A DNA stretch of 64,000 nt from Bacteroidetes bacterium 2013_40CM_41_45 (lineage in GTDB: Bacteria; Bacteroidota; Bacteroidia; AKYH767-A; 2013-40CM-41-45): NCBI GenBank assembly GCA_002215675.1, contig NGFH01000011.1, positions 248,001 through 312,000 of the forward strand. Reading direction: 5' to 3'. Below the pieces are notes generated by a model, which saw nothing but the letters and a program-made list of their open reading frames with translations, was not told where the DNA came from and made no database searches. Each line of letters begins with the position of its first letter. The first letter of the stretch is position 1. Below, one piece after another: positions 42,450 through 51,596 of the stretch. The position numbers were made by a program, and so were the translations under genes.

Positions 42450-42998
42450 ATGAAAAAAGTTATCCAACTCAGCTTGCTCCTTGTGGTAGCAGCAAACATT
42501 TCTTTTGTTCTCAAAGGAAAAATTATTTCTGCCGATAAAACCATCTCGTCAATTCAATACACGGTGAAACATCCTTTTCATGATGCAACGGCTGTCTCTG
42601 ATAATTTTGTTTGCAACATTGATTACAATTCAGAGACAAAGCAGATTGATAAAGTTGCTGTATCGGCAAAGATGTCTTCGTTTGACAGCAAAAATTCAAA
42701 TCGCGATTCGAATGCGATGGAAGCTGTGGAAGCAGTTAAATATCCTACCGTAAAATTTATAAGCAGCTCTGTTAATTCCTCTTCAGGGAAGCTGGATATA
42801 AAAGGCAATCTGACCTTTCACGGTATTACTAAAGAAATAAATTTTAACGGGGAACAGAAGACAGAGGGAAATAAGCTCACAGTGACCGGCTCGTTCCCGA
42901 TAAGTTTGGACGCTTACAAAGTAGAACGCCCCAGCTTGCTCGGAATGAAAATAGATGATGAAATGATTGTAGAGTTTAAAGCAGTGTTTAATATTTAG
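42450..42998 (+). CDS. YceI-family lipid/isoprenoid-binding protein
   Basis: 182 residues with an N-terminal signal segment (LSLLLVVAANISFVL). YceI features are SIQYTVKHPFHDATA, MSSFDSKNSNRDSNAMEAVEA, KYPTVKFIS, LDIKGNLTFHGITKEINF and TGSFPISLDAYKVERPSL. The family forms a lipocalin-like barrel; a Thermus member (TT1927b) was crystallised with a polyisoprenoid. It is probably periplasmic. It starts ten bases after the b561-like gene and is followed by the diiron gene, supporting a shared redox or lipid role. Confidence 0.92.
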   Translation: MKKVIQLSLLLVVAANISFVLKGKIISADKTISSIQYTVKHPFHDATAVSDNFVCNIDYNSETKQIDKVAVSAKMSSFDSKNSNRDSNAMEAVEAVKYPTVKFISSSVNSSSGKLDIKGNLTFHGITKEINFNGEQKTEGNKLTVTGSFPISLDAYKVERPSLLGMKIDDEMIVEFKAVFNI

Positions 42999-43015
42999 TC
43001 AAAAGTTTATCTGAA

Positions 43016-43648
43016 ATGCAATCATTACGTAGACGCTTCAATGACTTGCTCGTGTCAGTATATCTTTATAATGAATATACAGGATACAAAGAGCTGGAAC
43101 GGCTCATCAACTCCATTAAAATAAAATTCCCTGGAGAAAACGAATTTATCAGGGCGGTGGAAAAACATTGTGATGACGAGCGAAAGCATTATCTGATGTT
43201 CAGAAATTATTTTAAAAAAAACGACCGCATGCCTTTTAAAATTGGCCCTGCTTTCGGTTATGTTGATTTATTTATCAATCACATTTTCAAAAAGAATATC
43301 CAGAACCTTGACAGGGAAGAAATCCTGGGGAGTGATGTGCTTTTCTTCAAGCTCTGCCGCCTGGTGATGATGACCGAATTCAGAGGCATGAAGCAAGTGC
43401 ATAATTTATTACAGATGGACATCATAAAAAAAAACCCGGAACTCAATAAAATTTTCAGGGTGATTGAACGAGATGAACCTTCGCATTGTTATCCTTATCA
43501 GTACTGGTTAAAAAAATATCGCAGTCATTTGCCGCAATTCCAGGAAAAAATAACGGACCTGTGGATACATTACTCGTTGACGCTGATAAAAATTCCTTTT
43601 TTGTTTTTTAACTTCAGGTTATCGAGGATGAATGAATTTTATGCCTGA
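43016..43648 (+). CDS. Ferritin-like diiron four-helix protein
   Basis: 210 residues, helical, no signal peptide. The diiron ligand pattern E...ExxH...E...ExxH is visible: Glu20 (YNEYTG), Glu55xxHis58 (DDERKHY), Glu121 (TEFRGM) and Glu154xxHis157 (DEPSHC). The spacing fits a ferritin-like carboxylate diiron bundle; COQ7/AurF-type hydroxylases share the scaffold. A hydrophobic stretch near the C-terminus (LIKIPFLFFNF) could associate with the membrane. It is 17 bases after YceI and overlaps the next gene by 17 bases. The reaction is unknown; metal binding is strongly suggested but not proven. Confidence 0.72.
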   Translation: MQSLRRRFNDLLVSVYLYNEYTGYKELERLINSIKIKFPGENEFIRAVEKHCDDERKHYLMFRNYFKKNDRMPFKIGPAFGYVDLFINHIFKKNIQNLDREEILGSDVLFFKLCRLVMMTEFRGMKQVHNLLQMDIIKKNPELNKIFRVIERDEPSHCYPYQYWLKKYRSHLPQFQEKITDLWIHYSLTLIKIPFLFFNFRLSRMNEFYA

Positions 43649-44201
43649 AAAGAACCGGATGAAAAATATTTTTAATAACCTGATAAAAATAACGGCTTGG
43701 CTTACAGGCGCTGTGTTTTTCTTTTTACTCGTTGTCTATAATGCGATTTCTTTTTTTGCAAATGGATTCAGAAGATTATTTAAATGGAAAGGATTATATA
43801 ATTTCAGGGAGGAAGAATTTCAGGCTTTGAACGTTATTTATGATACAAAAAAAAATATCCCGATAGGAGCATTGCCAACCGCCAGGGGAAAAACTTCGGC
43901 ATATTATATTCCTCTTAATGCCAAAGAAATATTGCTTGAATTTAAGTTCGCTCCTTCTTCTGATTCATGCGTTGAATTGGATTATTGTTTGTCCGGAAAT
44001 GATTCAGCGAGCAGAAAAGAATACGTCTATATTTTTATGAACCCTTTTTCTGATTCTTTGAATCTTAATTATGATAAGGCATTGGTATGGTATCCCTTGC
44101 CCGAAGACCATATTTTAAAAGTTCAGTTCGCTGATATAAAACCGGTTGCTGATGCTTTAAAAAATATAGAAGGACATTTGAATGTTGTACAAGTCAGGTA
44201 G
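43632..44201 (+). CDS. Unknown membrane-anchored protein of the b561/YceI/diiron unit
   Basis: 189 residues from ATG 43632; ATGs at 43641 and 43659 are possible starts. One transmembrane helix near the N-terminus (LTGAVFFFLLVVYNAISFF) is followed by a soluble domain of about 140 residues with beta-rich segments (SAYYIPLNAKEILLEFKFAP, LDYCLSGNDSAS, EYVYIFMNPFSDSLNL). I recognise no family. It overlaps the diiron gene by 17 bases and ends the operon. Such tight coupling suggests a functional partner, perhaps a periplasmic domain facing the YceI protein. Confidence 0.75.
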   Translation: MNFMPEKNRMKNIFNNLIKITAWLTGAVFFFLLVVYNAISFFANGFRRLFKWKGLYNFREEEFQALNVIYDTKKNIPIGALPTARGKTSAYYIPLNAKEILLEFKFAPSSDSCVELDYCLSGNDSASRKEYVYIFMNPFSDSLNLNYDKALVWYPLPEDHILKVQFADIKPVADALKNIEGHLNVVQVR

Positions 44202-44270
44202 ACATTCTTTAGTTGTAGATTTGTTCCCGAGCACGAAATTCATTTTATAAAAACCTAAATTCATAATCAC

Positions 44271-44621
44271 ATGATTAAAGGCGTTCATACTATGTTTTAC
44301 AGCTCCAATGCATCGGGGCTAAGAAAATTTCTGCGCGACAAGCTCGGCTTTAAAGCAACTGATGTAGGCGGTGGCTGGCTTATATTTGATTTGCCTGAAG
44401 CCGATTTGGGATGCCATCCCAACGATAAAAGAGACCCGCCTTCGGGGACGGCCGATATTTCTTTTTACTGCGACAACATTGAACAGACCGTAAAAAAGCT
44501 CAAGGCAAAAGGCGTAAAGTTCAAAGGCAAAATTGAGGACCACGGATATGGATTGGTTACTCATTTTAAAGTACCGGGGAACTTTTACATACAACTCTAC
44601 CAGCCAAGGTATAAGAAGTAA
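44271..44621 (+). CDS. VOC (glyoxalase/bleomycin-resistance) superfamily protein
   Basis: 116 residues, two beta-alpha-beta-beta-beta modules: GVHTMFYSSNASGLRKFLRDKLGF, quoted as GVHTMFYSSNASG and FLRDKLGF, then ISFYCDNIEQTVKKLKAKGV and DHGYGLVTHFKVPGN. The metal-site position that is usually Glu near the C-terminus reads Gln in FYIQLYQP, so metal ligation may be altered. The family includes isomerases, dioxygenases and antibiotic-binding proteins; the substrate is unknown. Cytoplasmic. Confidence 0.88.
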   Translation: MIKGVHTMFYSSNASGLRKFLRDKLGFKATDVGGGWLIFDLPEADLGCHPNDKRDPPSGTADISFYCDNIEQTVKKLKAKGVKFKGKIEDHGYGLVTHFKVPGNFYIQLYQPRYKK

Positions 44622-44719
44622 TTTTTCAGGTTTTCGACAGACAATCTAAATACTTAAATATGAATAAAATGTCTGAATGGTGCTCTGTTCATTCAAGGTG
44701 CTGTTCCGGTAAAAAGTCA

Positions 44720-44727
44720 TACTTTTG
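44720..44727 (+). promoter_or_regulatory. -7 element of the giant T9SS cargo gene
   Basis: TACTTTTG (TAnnTTTG), 18 bases before the ATG at 44746; a TTG start at 44725 lies inside it and is rejected. Confidence 0.45.
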
Positions 44728-44745
44728 ATTTCCTTTTCCACCAAC

Positions 44746-47700
44746 ATGAAGAAATACCTTTTTATTCTTTTCTCCTTTTCCATTATAGCAACTGCTTTTA
44801 GCCAGGACGTTTCGGAAGGCATTCCCGAATGGGTTCAGCTAATGCATCAGCCCAATGCTGATATAGGCCTTGTTCATGATGCGTACGAAAAATATTATGC
44901 CGAACACCCTTTTGAAAAGAACACATGGACGCAAGAGTACAAACGGCTTGCAATGATGCACACACGCGACAATAATGGAAGCATGTTTGGACTTCCACCC
45001 GATGAAGAAAAATTTTCCGAAAAAAAATACCTGCAGAATATTTCGGGCCAGCGAAGCGCTTCATGGGAATGTATTGGCCCTTTTGATTTTGATAAGGAGG
45101 CAGCGAGCAGAAGCTATGCAGCGGGCGCAGCACATGTTTACACGGTAGAGCAATCGGCATCGAACCCGCTTATACTTTATGCGGGCACTGCAAATGCGGG
45201 TGTCTGGAAAACGGTTGATAAAGGAGCAACGTGGATTCCGCTTACTGATAACATGATGATTGGCACGGTAAAGGCACTTGAGATTGACTGGTCAAATCCC
45301 GATATAGTTTATTTTAACGGTGGAGGTAAAATTTACAAAACCACGGACGGTGGTTTATCATGGAATGTTACGGGCAATGCAGCATTTCAGAACCAGGTAA
45401 CTAATGCAACCGATATTGTAATGTCACCGGTGGATGTGCTTCAGCTTTGGACGGCAACTAATTTCGGCTTGTACAGGACCATTGACGGAGGTGCAAACTG
45501 GATACAACTTCAATCGGGCGTCTGGCAGGAAATAGAAATTCAGCCGGGAAATCCTTCTGTGATATATGCAATTAAGCAGGTTGGCGTGAGAACGGAATTT
45601 TATAAATCAACAGACGGGGGAGTAACATTTACAATTCGTCAGGGCGGGTATCCGGTTGCAGTAGGGCCCGATGAACAAAAAAGAACGGAAATTGCCGTGA
45701 CACCGGCAGCGCCAAATATTATTTATGCCTACGCTACCGGAGCGGTTGCCGGTGACACTACATCGGGACTATATGGAATCTATGTAAGCCATGATGCGGG
45801 TGAAAACTGGACATTCCAGTGTTGTGGCACCGGGCCTTGCGGACACCCTGATTCAGCAAGCAATAAAAATCTCTGCGCCTGGAGCGAATGGGGAGCTGAT
45901 GACGGAGGACAATATTATTATGACCTTGCTCTTGAAGTTTCTCCTTTCGATTCTAATGAAGTTCATGCTTGTGCGGTGAATCATTGGGTATCTCACGATG
46001 GAGGAGTTACATGGATTTGCCCTTCCAACTGGAGCCATTCTTATAAGGTAGATTATGTTCATGCCGATATCCATGATTGCCATTTTTATGGTAACGACTG
46101 GTGGTGGGCATGTGATGGAGGAATTTTTTATTCATCCTCCCGCGCTGATACGATAACGCGTAAGCAGGTTGGTATTGCCGGCACCGATTTCTGGGGTTTC
46201 GGTATCGGAGAATGGGACGGTGATGAAGTGATGGTAGGCGGAACCTATCACAACGGAACCATGCTTAAGGATTTCAATACATACAACAATGGCTGGCTTT
46301 CTACCATGGGAGGCGATAATGTTCTGGGCTCGGTGAATTATGCTTACCCGCGAATTATTTTTTCTGATTACGGAAAGCATAAGCTCTCTGGCAATGCATC
46401 GGTAGGGCTCAACCAGGTTACGTGCGGAATGCTGCCGTCTACTTCTTATTGGACAGGCGAATCGTCAAATATGAAAAACAGCCCTTTCTGTTACAACAGA
46501 ATTTATATCGGCAACGGCAACGGCATTTGGGTATCCAACGATAACGGTGTCACCTTTAATTTGCTCGACACCTTAGGCCCCGGAAAAGTTACCGCCATTG
46601 AATTATCATGGAATAATCCCAATGTAATGTATGCAGTGCTTTACCAGGACTGGTTTGGCATCAAGCAGCTTTTCAAAACAACTGATGGCGGAAACAACTG
46701 GACAAATGTTACACCACCCAACTCATTATTAAATAACAATTATTGGGCTCCTTTTGACATTGCCGTAAGCACAGAAGATGACAACCGCATTTGGTTGGTA
46801 CGCACCATGCAAAGTTCTACTTACCCCAATCTCAATGGGTACAAAACATATTTCTCCTCGAATGGAGGAACAACATGGAATAATATCACTACTCCAACTC
46901 TCAACGGTGAATATATCACCAATATAGAATATCAGCGTGGCACCGATGGAGTTTATATCGGAACGCGCAGGGCAGTTTATTACCGTAATTCTTCAATGAG
47001 TGACTGGCAGCTGTACAATACCTCATTGCCGGCAAGCACTTCATCGAACACATTGCTGATTGATTACCGCAAACGAAAAATTCTTAACGCAACGAACCGC
47101 AGCGTATGGCAATGTGATTTGTATGAGCCGCCGCAAACGGTTGCTACCATCAGCGCCAGCAACACCGAAATATATTGCCTGCGCGATACGGTTTTCTTCC
47201 ACGACCATTCTGCCGTCACCGACAGCAATGTAACATGGCAATGGAGTTTTCCCGGGGGAAATCCTTCCTCATCTTCTCTGCGCGAGCCGTGGGTGCTTTA
47301 TTCCGCACCGGGCAGTTACAGCGTTTCCCTTACGGTTACCGATACATATGGCAGCGCCTCGCAAACGCTCAATAATTTTATTACTGTTGGAAACGGATGC
47401 GCTCCCGATACCGTTCCCGGCATGGCGCTTAGCCTGGACGGAGTAACCGGTTTTGCTGCTGCCGCTCCACTTAATCTTAACTCTAATCAGCTTACCATTA
47501 CTGCATGGATAAAACCGGCCGGCCCGCAAAACGATTGGGCAGGACTTGTTTTTACACGCGGCGGTATTTCTACTTCAGGATTTAGTATAAAAAGCGATAA
47601 TGAAATACGGTATCACTGGGATGGGCATCACTGGGATGTCCCCACCGGGTTGTATGTTCCCGATAATCAATGGTCACACATAGCTTATGTTGTTGCACCC

Positions 47701-48768
47701 AATTACATTAGGGTTTATGTGAATGGATATTTCTTTCAGGAAAGCGTAACCGTTCCTCCTGATGAGTTTGATTCCAACCTGCTGTTTGGATACGATGCAT
47801 GTTGCGGCGAAAGACATTTTAAAGGATTGATTGACGAAGTTGCCGTTTATAATCGCCCGTTATCGCAGGATGAAATCCGTGAACAGATGCATTTGTTAAA
47901 GATTCCTGCAAATGATTCTTCTCTTATTGCATATTACCAGTTCAATGAGCAAAGCGGAATCGTAATCGATAGGGTAGGGACTCGCCATGCTTCGCTGCAT
48001 AATGGAGCATCCAGAGTTGTTTCTACCGGTCCTTTCGGAGGCGGCTCAAGTACAAGTTACCGCACCAATATCAATTCTACTGGTACAACTTCATTTCCTG
48101 GAACGGGTTTTTCAGTTTCATTCCCCCCCGCCTCAGTAATTCCTATGGGAGAAGTTGTCGTTACAAGAATCAATCTGCATCCCGACCAGCTGCCGGCACC
48201 TTACATTGCAAGCCGCAGCTATTGGACTGTTGACAACTACGGAGCCAACCAGGTATTCTCCCTGCCCGATACACTTCGGCTGGATAATTTCGGAGCTATA
48301 ACTCCGCCAGATGCTTCCGTTCCATCGTTGTTCAAACTATACGACAGGGGTATGGGTGAGGACGGACCAACCTGGGGGCCTGCCAGCGACAGTGCAGAAT
48401 TTGTTACAGCAGGCTCTGACGGTGATGTAGCTTTTTATTTCCCGGTTTCGATTGGTACATTCGGTCAGCTGGTAATACTTAATTCGGGCGCTCCCGATGC
48501 TGCAACAGAAAACCATCCTGAAGAAAATTTTGAAGAGCAGGTTGTTGTTTATCCTAATCCCTCTGCAAACGGAAATAACATTATAGTTAAAACATCACTG
48601 AAGGAGGAAATTACATTGCGGATTACCGATGCTGCAGGAAGAGAGCTTTACAATAAAAAGTTTTTCAAATCAGCAGAAATTCCTTCGGCTCATTTTTCTG
48701 GAGGCACTTATTTCTACTCTGCCCGAAGCGCAAACCATATCCGCAACGGAATGTTTGTGGTAGAATAA
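44746..48768 (+). CDS. Giant T9SS-secreted protein: BNR propellers, PKD, LamG, sorting domain
   Basis: 1340 residues from ATG 44746 (MKKYLFILFSFSIIATAFSQ). About 60-780 are sortilin-like Asp-box propellers (KTVDKGATWIPL, KTTDGGLSWNVT, RTIDGGANWIQL, KTTDGGNNWTNV, SSNGGTTWNNI). Residues 795-880 form a PKD domain (TWQWSFPGGNPSS, YSVSLTVTDTYGSAS). Residues 890-1060 are a LamG/concanavalin-like domain (LTITAWIKPAGPQNDWAGLV, YVNGYFF, GLIDEVAVYNRPLS). Residues 1265-1340 are a type A sorting domain (VVVYPNPSANG, ITDAAGRELYN, GGTYFYSAR). A surface-exposed binding or adhesive protein is likely; no catalytic motif is evident. Confidence 0.9.
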   Translation: MKKYLFILFSFSIIATAFSQDVSEGIPEWVQLMHQPNADIGLVHDAYEKYYAEHPFEKNTWTQEYKRLAMMHTRDNNGSMFGLPPDEEKFSEKKYLQNISGQRSASWECIGPFDFDKEAASRSYAAGAAHVYTVEQSASNPLILYAGTANAGVWKTVDKGATWIPLTDNMMIGTVKALEIDWSNPDIVYFNGGGKIYKTTDGGLSWNVTGNAAFQNQVTNATDIVMSPVDVLQLWTATNFGLYRTIDGGANWIQLQSGVWQEIEIQPGNPSVIYAIKQVGVRTEFYKSTDGGVTFTIRQGGYPVAVGPDEQKRTEIAVTPAAPNIIYAYATGAVAGDTTSGLYGIYVSHDAGENWTFQCCGTGPCGHPDSASNKNLCAWSEWGADDGGQYYYDLALEVSPFDSNEVHACAVNHWVSHDGGVTWICPSNWSHSYKVDYVHADIHDCHFYGNDWWWACDGGIFYSSSRADTITRKQVGIAGTDFWGFGIGEWDGDEVMVGGTYHNGTMLKDFNTYNNGWLSTMGGDNVLGSVNYAYPRIIFSDYGKHKLSGNASVGLNQVTCGMLPSTSYWTGESSNMKNSPFCYNRIYIGNGNGIWVSNDNGVTFNLLDTLGPGKVTAIELSWNNPNVMYAVLYQDWFGIKQLFKTTDGGNNWTNVTPPNSLLNNNYWAPFDIAVSTEDDNRIWLVRTMQSSTYPNLNGYKTYFSSNGGTTWNNITTPTLNGEYITNIEYQRGTDGVYIGTRRAVYYRNSSMSDWQLYNTSLPASTSSNTLLIDYRKRKILNATNRSVWQCDLYEPPQTVATISASNTEIYCLRDTVFFHDHSAVTDSNVTWQWSFPGGNPSSSSLREPWVLYSAPGSYSVSLTVTDTYGSASQTLNNFITVGNGCAPDTVPGMALSLDGVTGFAAAAPLNLNSNQLTITAWIKPAGPQNDWAGLVFTRGGISTSGFSIKSDNEIRYHWDGHHWDVPTGLYVPDNQWSHIAYVVAPNYIRVYVNGYFFQESVTVPPDEFDSNLLFGYDACCGERHFKGLIDEVAVYNRPLSQDEIREQMHLLKIPANDSSLIAYYQFNEQSGIVIDRVGTRHASLHNGASRVVSTGPFGGGSSTSYRTNINSTGTTSFPGTGFSVSFPPASVIPMGEVVVTRINLHPDQLPAPYIASRSYWTVDNYGANQVFSLPDTLRLDNFGAITPPDASVPSLFKLYDRGMGEDGPTWGPASDSAEFVTAGSDGDVAFYFPVSIGTFGQLVILNSGAPDAATENHPEENFEEQVVVYPNPSANGNNIIVKTSLKEEITLRITDAAGRELYNKKFFKSAEIPSAHFSGGTYFYSARSANHIRNGMFVVE

Positions 48769-48820
48769 TTTTAAGTGCTGCGTTGAACTCTTTGCAAGGA
48801 GATATAAAGACCCTTTACGC

Positions 48821-50011
48821 ATGAGAGCAATATTTTTTACCCTTGGAATTCTTATCCTGATAATTCCTGAGATACTGCGCGTATATTGGATAATGCCTTT
48901 TCCGGGAAGCCAGGTAGATGAGCGGATTGCTGCCGCTTATTTTTTGTATAACTATATTTTTCTTTTCCGCATTGCCGGAATTCTTCTCATTATTTCTCCA
49001 TTCTATTATTACATGAAGAAGAGAAAACGGATTCAGAAGATTGTTGTGCTGCTGCCGGTTTTGCTTTATGCTGTTATATTTTATCTGTTCAATTATAAAT
49101 TTCTTGCAGAGAAAATGTTTTACATCCCTGAACATAAAGTTTTGCTGGACACATCATCCAATAAGATACCGACATCACAATTGGTAATAGGGGTTGAACA
49201 AAACGGAGAAGCAAAAGCATATCCTGTTGAGATAATAGGATATCATCACCAGGTACAGGACACTATTGGGAGCACTCCGGTATTGATTACGTATTGCACA
49301 GTTTGCAGAACAGGCAGAGCTTTCAGCCCTTTTATACAGGGAAAATTTCAGCACTTCCGGCTGGTGGGTATGGACCATTTTAATGCAATGTTCGAGGATG
49401 AAACCACAAAATCATGGTGGAGGCAAGTGAACGGTGAGGCCGTAGCAGGTCCGATGAAAGGAAATTATTTACACGAAATATTTTCGCAGCAGATGACATT
49501 GGCCGAATGGATTTCTATTTATCCGAATACACGGGTGCTTCAGCGAGACAGTTCATTCCTCAAGAAGTATGAAGGCCTTGAAAAATTTGATGAGGGCACC
49601 ATTGACAGCGACCTTGAACGCAGGGATACCGGCTCGTGGCAAAAGAAGTCGTGGGTAGTTGGAATCAGCATACATAATTCCTCCCGCGCTTACGATTGGA
49701 ATGATTTGTTGAAACTGAAATTAATAAACGACACCATTAATAATATTCCCATTTTGCTCTCGCTTCACAGCGATAATATTTCCTTCTCTGCCTGGAAAAG
49801 TACTGTCGGAGATTCTGTGTTGATTTTTACCAGGAATGATTCATTAGGCAGAATGCAGGATTTGCAAACCAATTCACTGTGGAATTATTCCGGCGTTTGC
49901 GAGGGAGGTTATTTTAAAGGCAAGCAATTGCAACCCATTCAGGCATACCAGGAATTCTGGCATTCCTGGAAAGGATTTCATCCTGCTACAACGATGTTTA
50001 AAAAGCAATAA
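48821..50011 (+). CDS. DUF3179 membrane protein
   Basis: 396 residues. Three transmembrane helices in the first 100 residues (FTLGILILIIPEILRVYWI, FLFRIAGILLIISPFYYY, IVVLLPVLLYAVIFYLF) lead to the DUF3179 domain. It is recognised by ITYCTVCRTGRAFSP, the His/Asp block VGMDHFNAMFEDETTKSWW, RQVNGEAVAGP and the C-terminal ISIHNSSRAYDW. The Cys pair CTVC and His suggest a redox or metal site, but the family has no assigned function. A bidirectional terminator follows the stop. Confidence 0.9.
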   Translation: MRAIFFTLGILILIIPEILRVYWIMPFPGSQVDERIAAAYFLYNYIFLFRIAGILLIISPFYYYMKKRKRIQKIVVLLPVLLYAVIFYLFNYKFLAEKMFYIPEHKVLLDTSSNKIPTSQLVIGVEQNGEAKAYPVEIIGYHHQVQDTIGSTPVLITYCTVCRTGRAFSPFIQGKFQHFRLVGMDHFNAMFEDETTKSWWRQVNGEAVAGPMKGNYLHEIFSQQMTLAEWISIYPNTRVLQRDSSFLKKYEGLEKFDEGTIDSDLERRDTGSWQKKSWVVGISIHNSSRAYDWNDLLKLKLINDTINNIPILLSLHSDNISFSAWKSTVGDSVLIFTRNDSLGRMQDLQTNSLWNYSGVCEGGYFKGKQLQPIQAYQEFWHSWKGFHPATTMFKKQ

Positions 50012-50013
50012 CA

Positions 50014-50039
50014 AAAAATCCCGGATAGCTGGGATTTTT
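50014..50039. terminator. Bidirectional rho-independent terminator
   Basis: AAAAATCCC (50014-50022) pairs with GGGATTTTT (50031-50039) around an 8-base loop, with a T-run on each strand. It separates the convergent DUF3179 and redoxin genes. Confidence 0.88.
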
Positions 50040-50063
50040 GATTTAAAAAAATTGAAAGATTTT

Positions 50064-50693
50064 TTACGATACTCTCTTAATGCTGCAGCCAACCGATTTT
50101 GTTTCAGCAGGGTCAACTTTTTTTCCTGCAGCCAGGTTGTCGATGGCATTTTTAAGGTAAAGCTCTTTCGGAGAAACATCGTCTCTGCCTTCGGTGTCGT
50201 CAATGGCGCCACGGTAAACCAGCTTCATATCCTTGTCAAAAAGATAAACGTGGGGAGTCGTCTTCGCTCCGAATGCATTGGCCAGCTCAGAATTTTCATC
50301 CATGGTGTAAAAGCTGTTGTAATTTTTATCGGCAGCATGTTTTTTCATTTCTTCAATCGAGTCATCGCCTTTTCTGCGTGCCTCGTTGGAGTTGACGAGC
50401 ACCATGCCGATTTTATTTTTTGTGCATTGTTCTCCAAGTGCCGGATAGCGGTTTTCCCAAGCCAGCACAAACGGACAGGTATTGCACGAGAAAATAACGA
50501 GCAGCCCGTTATCCTTTTTAATATCATTGAGTGAAATTTTTTTTTCTGAAATGTCTGTCATCTTTACATCGGCTTTCGGAGCTTTCTTTCCGATAGGAAG
50601 CATTTCATATTTTTCTCCTGAAGAGATGAATGCATAAGACGTTGCCAGCGCTGCAACTATTGCAAGCGTAAATAAAATGGGTTTCTTTTTCAT
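50064..50693 (-). CDS. Exported redoxin-domain protein (AhpC/TSA-thioredoxin type)
   Basis: 209 residues. An N-terminal signal segment (FTLAIVAALATSYAF) is followed by a redoxin fold with active site CNTC (FSCNTCPFVLAWENRYP). The cis-Pro loop is KTTPHVYLFDKDMKLVYRG. It resembles thiol:disulfide or peroxiredoxin-like Bacteroidota proteins of the form GxCPF and is probably periplasmic. The reaction is presumably thiol-disulfide exchange or peroxide reduction; the partner is unknown. Confidence 0.9.
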   Translation of the reverse strand: MKKKPILFTLAIVAALATSYAFISSGEKYEMLPIGKKAPKADVKMTDISEKKISLNDIKKDNGLLVIFSCNTCPFVLAWENRYPALGEQCTKNKIGMVLVNSNEARRKGDDSIEEMKKHAADKNYNSFYTMDENSELANAFGAKTTPHVYLFDKDMKLVYRGAIDDTEGRDDVSPKELYLKNAIDNLAAGKKVDPAETKSVGCSIKRVS

Positions 50694-50716
50694 AACAATT
50701 GATTTGATTAGATATG

Positions 50717-50724
50717 CAAAAATA
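50717..50724 (-). promoter_or_regulatory. -7 element of the redoxin gene
   Basis: The minus strand reads TATTTTTG, 23 bases before the ATG at 50693. Confidence 0.4.
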
Positions 50725-50740
50725 AATTCTGCTTGTGAAA

Positions 50741-51403
50741 TTAAACTGAAACCGCTTCAGTCAGAAAATCAATGAATGGCTTCATAATCTTTGCTCCTTT
50801 ACTAAGTTCACCGGCAAAATTCTTTGAGGTTGCATCTTTGTCACTGTATTGATGCCACACAATATAGCTGTTGTACTTAAGCAGTTCAATATCAGGATGT
50901 GATTTATCATAGCCTTTCGGGGGACGCGCAAGCTTATATTCATCGTCTAGCCCTCCATAATATTTTTTGAAGGCGCTGTCTGAAATAATCTTCTTGAATT
51001 TTTTTCCGCTGTAAACAATTTCCTGCCGAATCATCTTCAACTGGTCGGTGGGAGGCATCCACATACCGCCCGCCAGGAATGCCTTGCCCGGCTCAATATG
51101 CAGGTAGTAACCCGGCTCGTTCATCTTTTTTCCTCCGGGAGACATACCAGCGCCAAGATGCGTTTTGTAAGGAGTCTTATTGGGAGAGAAGCGGACGTCA
51201 CGGTAAATACGGAAGACACAATCCTTTGCCGATAACTTTGCATAGCGCTTGTCAATAGCTGAGAACTTAGCAAGAAATGCCTCGACCAGCGACTCGATAT
51301 TTTTTTTTGCCTCTTCATAGCGAGGTTTGTTTTTATCGAACCACGGCTTGTTATTATTTTTTTTCAGGTCTTTGAGAAACTGAAGTGTTGACTTTTGAAT
51401 CAT
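50741..51403 (-). CDS. DUF2461 family protein
   Basis: 220 residues, soluble, no signal. The family signature is clear: FLKDLKKNNNKPWFDKNKPRYEEAK split as FLKDLKKNNNKPWFDKNK and YEEAK, then VFRIYRDVRFSPNKTPYKTH, SPGGKKMNEPGYYLHIEPGK, FLAGGMWMPP and LARPPKGYDKSHPDIELLKY. TIGR02453/DUF2461 proteins are widespread but uncharacterised. Likely cytosolic; function unknown. Confidence 0.92.
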   Translation of the reverse strand: MIQKSTLQFLKDLKKNNNKPWFDKNKPRYEEAKKNIESLVEAFLAKFSAIDKRYAKLSAKDCVFRIYRDVRFSPNKTPYKTHLGAGMSPGGKKMNEPGYYLHIEPGKAFLAGGMWMPPTDQLKMIRQEIVYSGKKFKKIISDSAFKKYYGGLDDEYKLARPPKGYDKSHPDIELLKYNSYIVWHQYSDKDATSKNFAGELSKGAKIMKPFIDFLTEAVSV

Positions 51404-51570
51404 AGGTTATGAAAATTGCTGACTGATGATGGCTTTTACAGGAAGTCAAAAATACTAAAGATGTATGAACTCTATGTAAAAATTCCGGCTCCCGGAAGAG
51501 CACCTCTTTATGAAATCATAGGTGTTTATAAATTATCTTACAAGAAAAAATATTTCGGTATATGTGAATA

Positions 51571-51578
51571 TATTTTTG
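51571..51578 (+). promoter_or_regulatory. -7 element of the membrane lipoprotein gene
   Basis: TATTTTTG lies 18 bases before the preferred ATG at 51597 and inside the longer in-frame ORF, which argues against the upstream start at 51522. Confidence 0.45.
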
Positions 51579-51596
51579 AAAAAAATTCATTTACCC

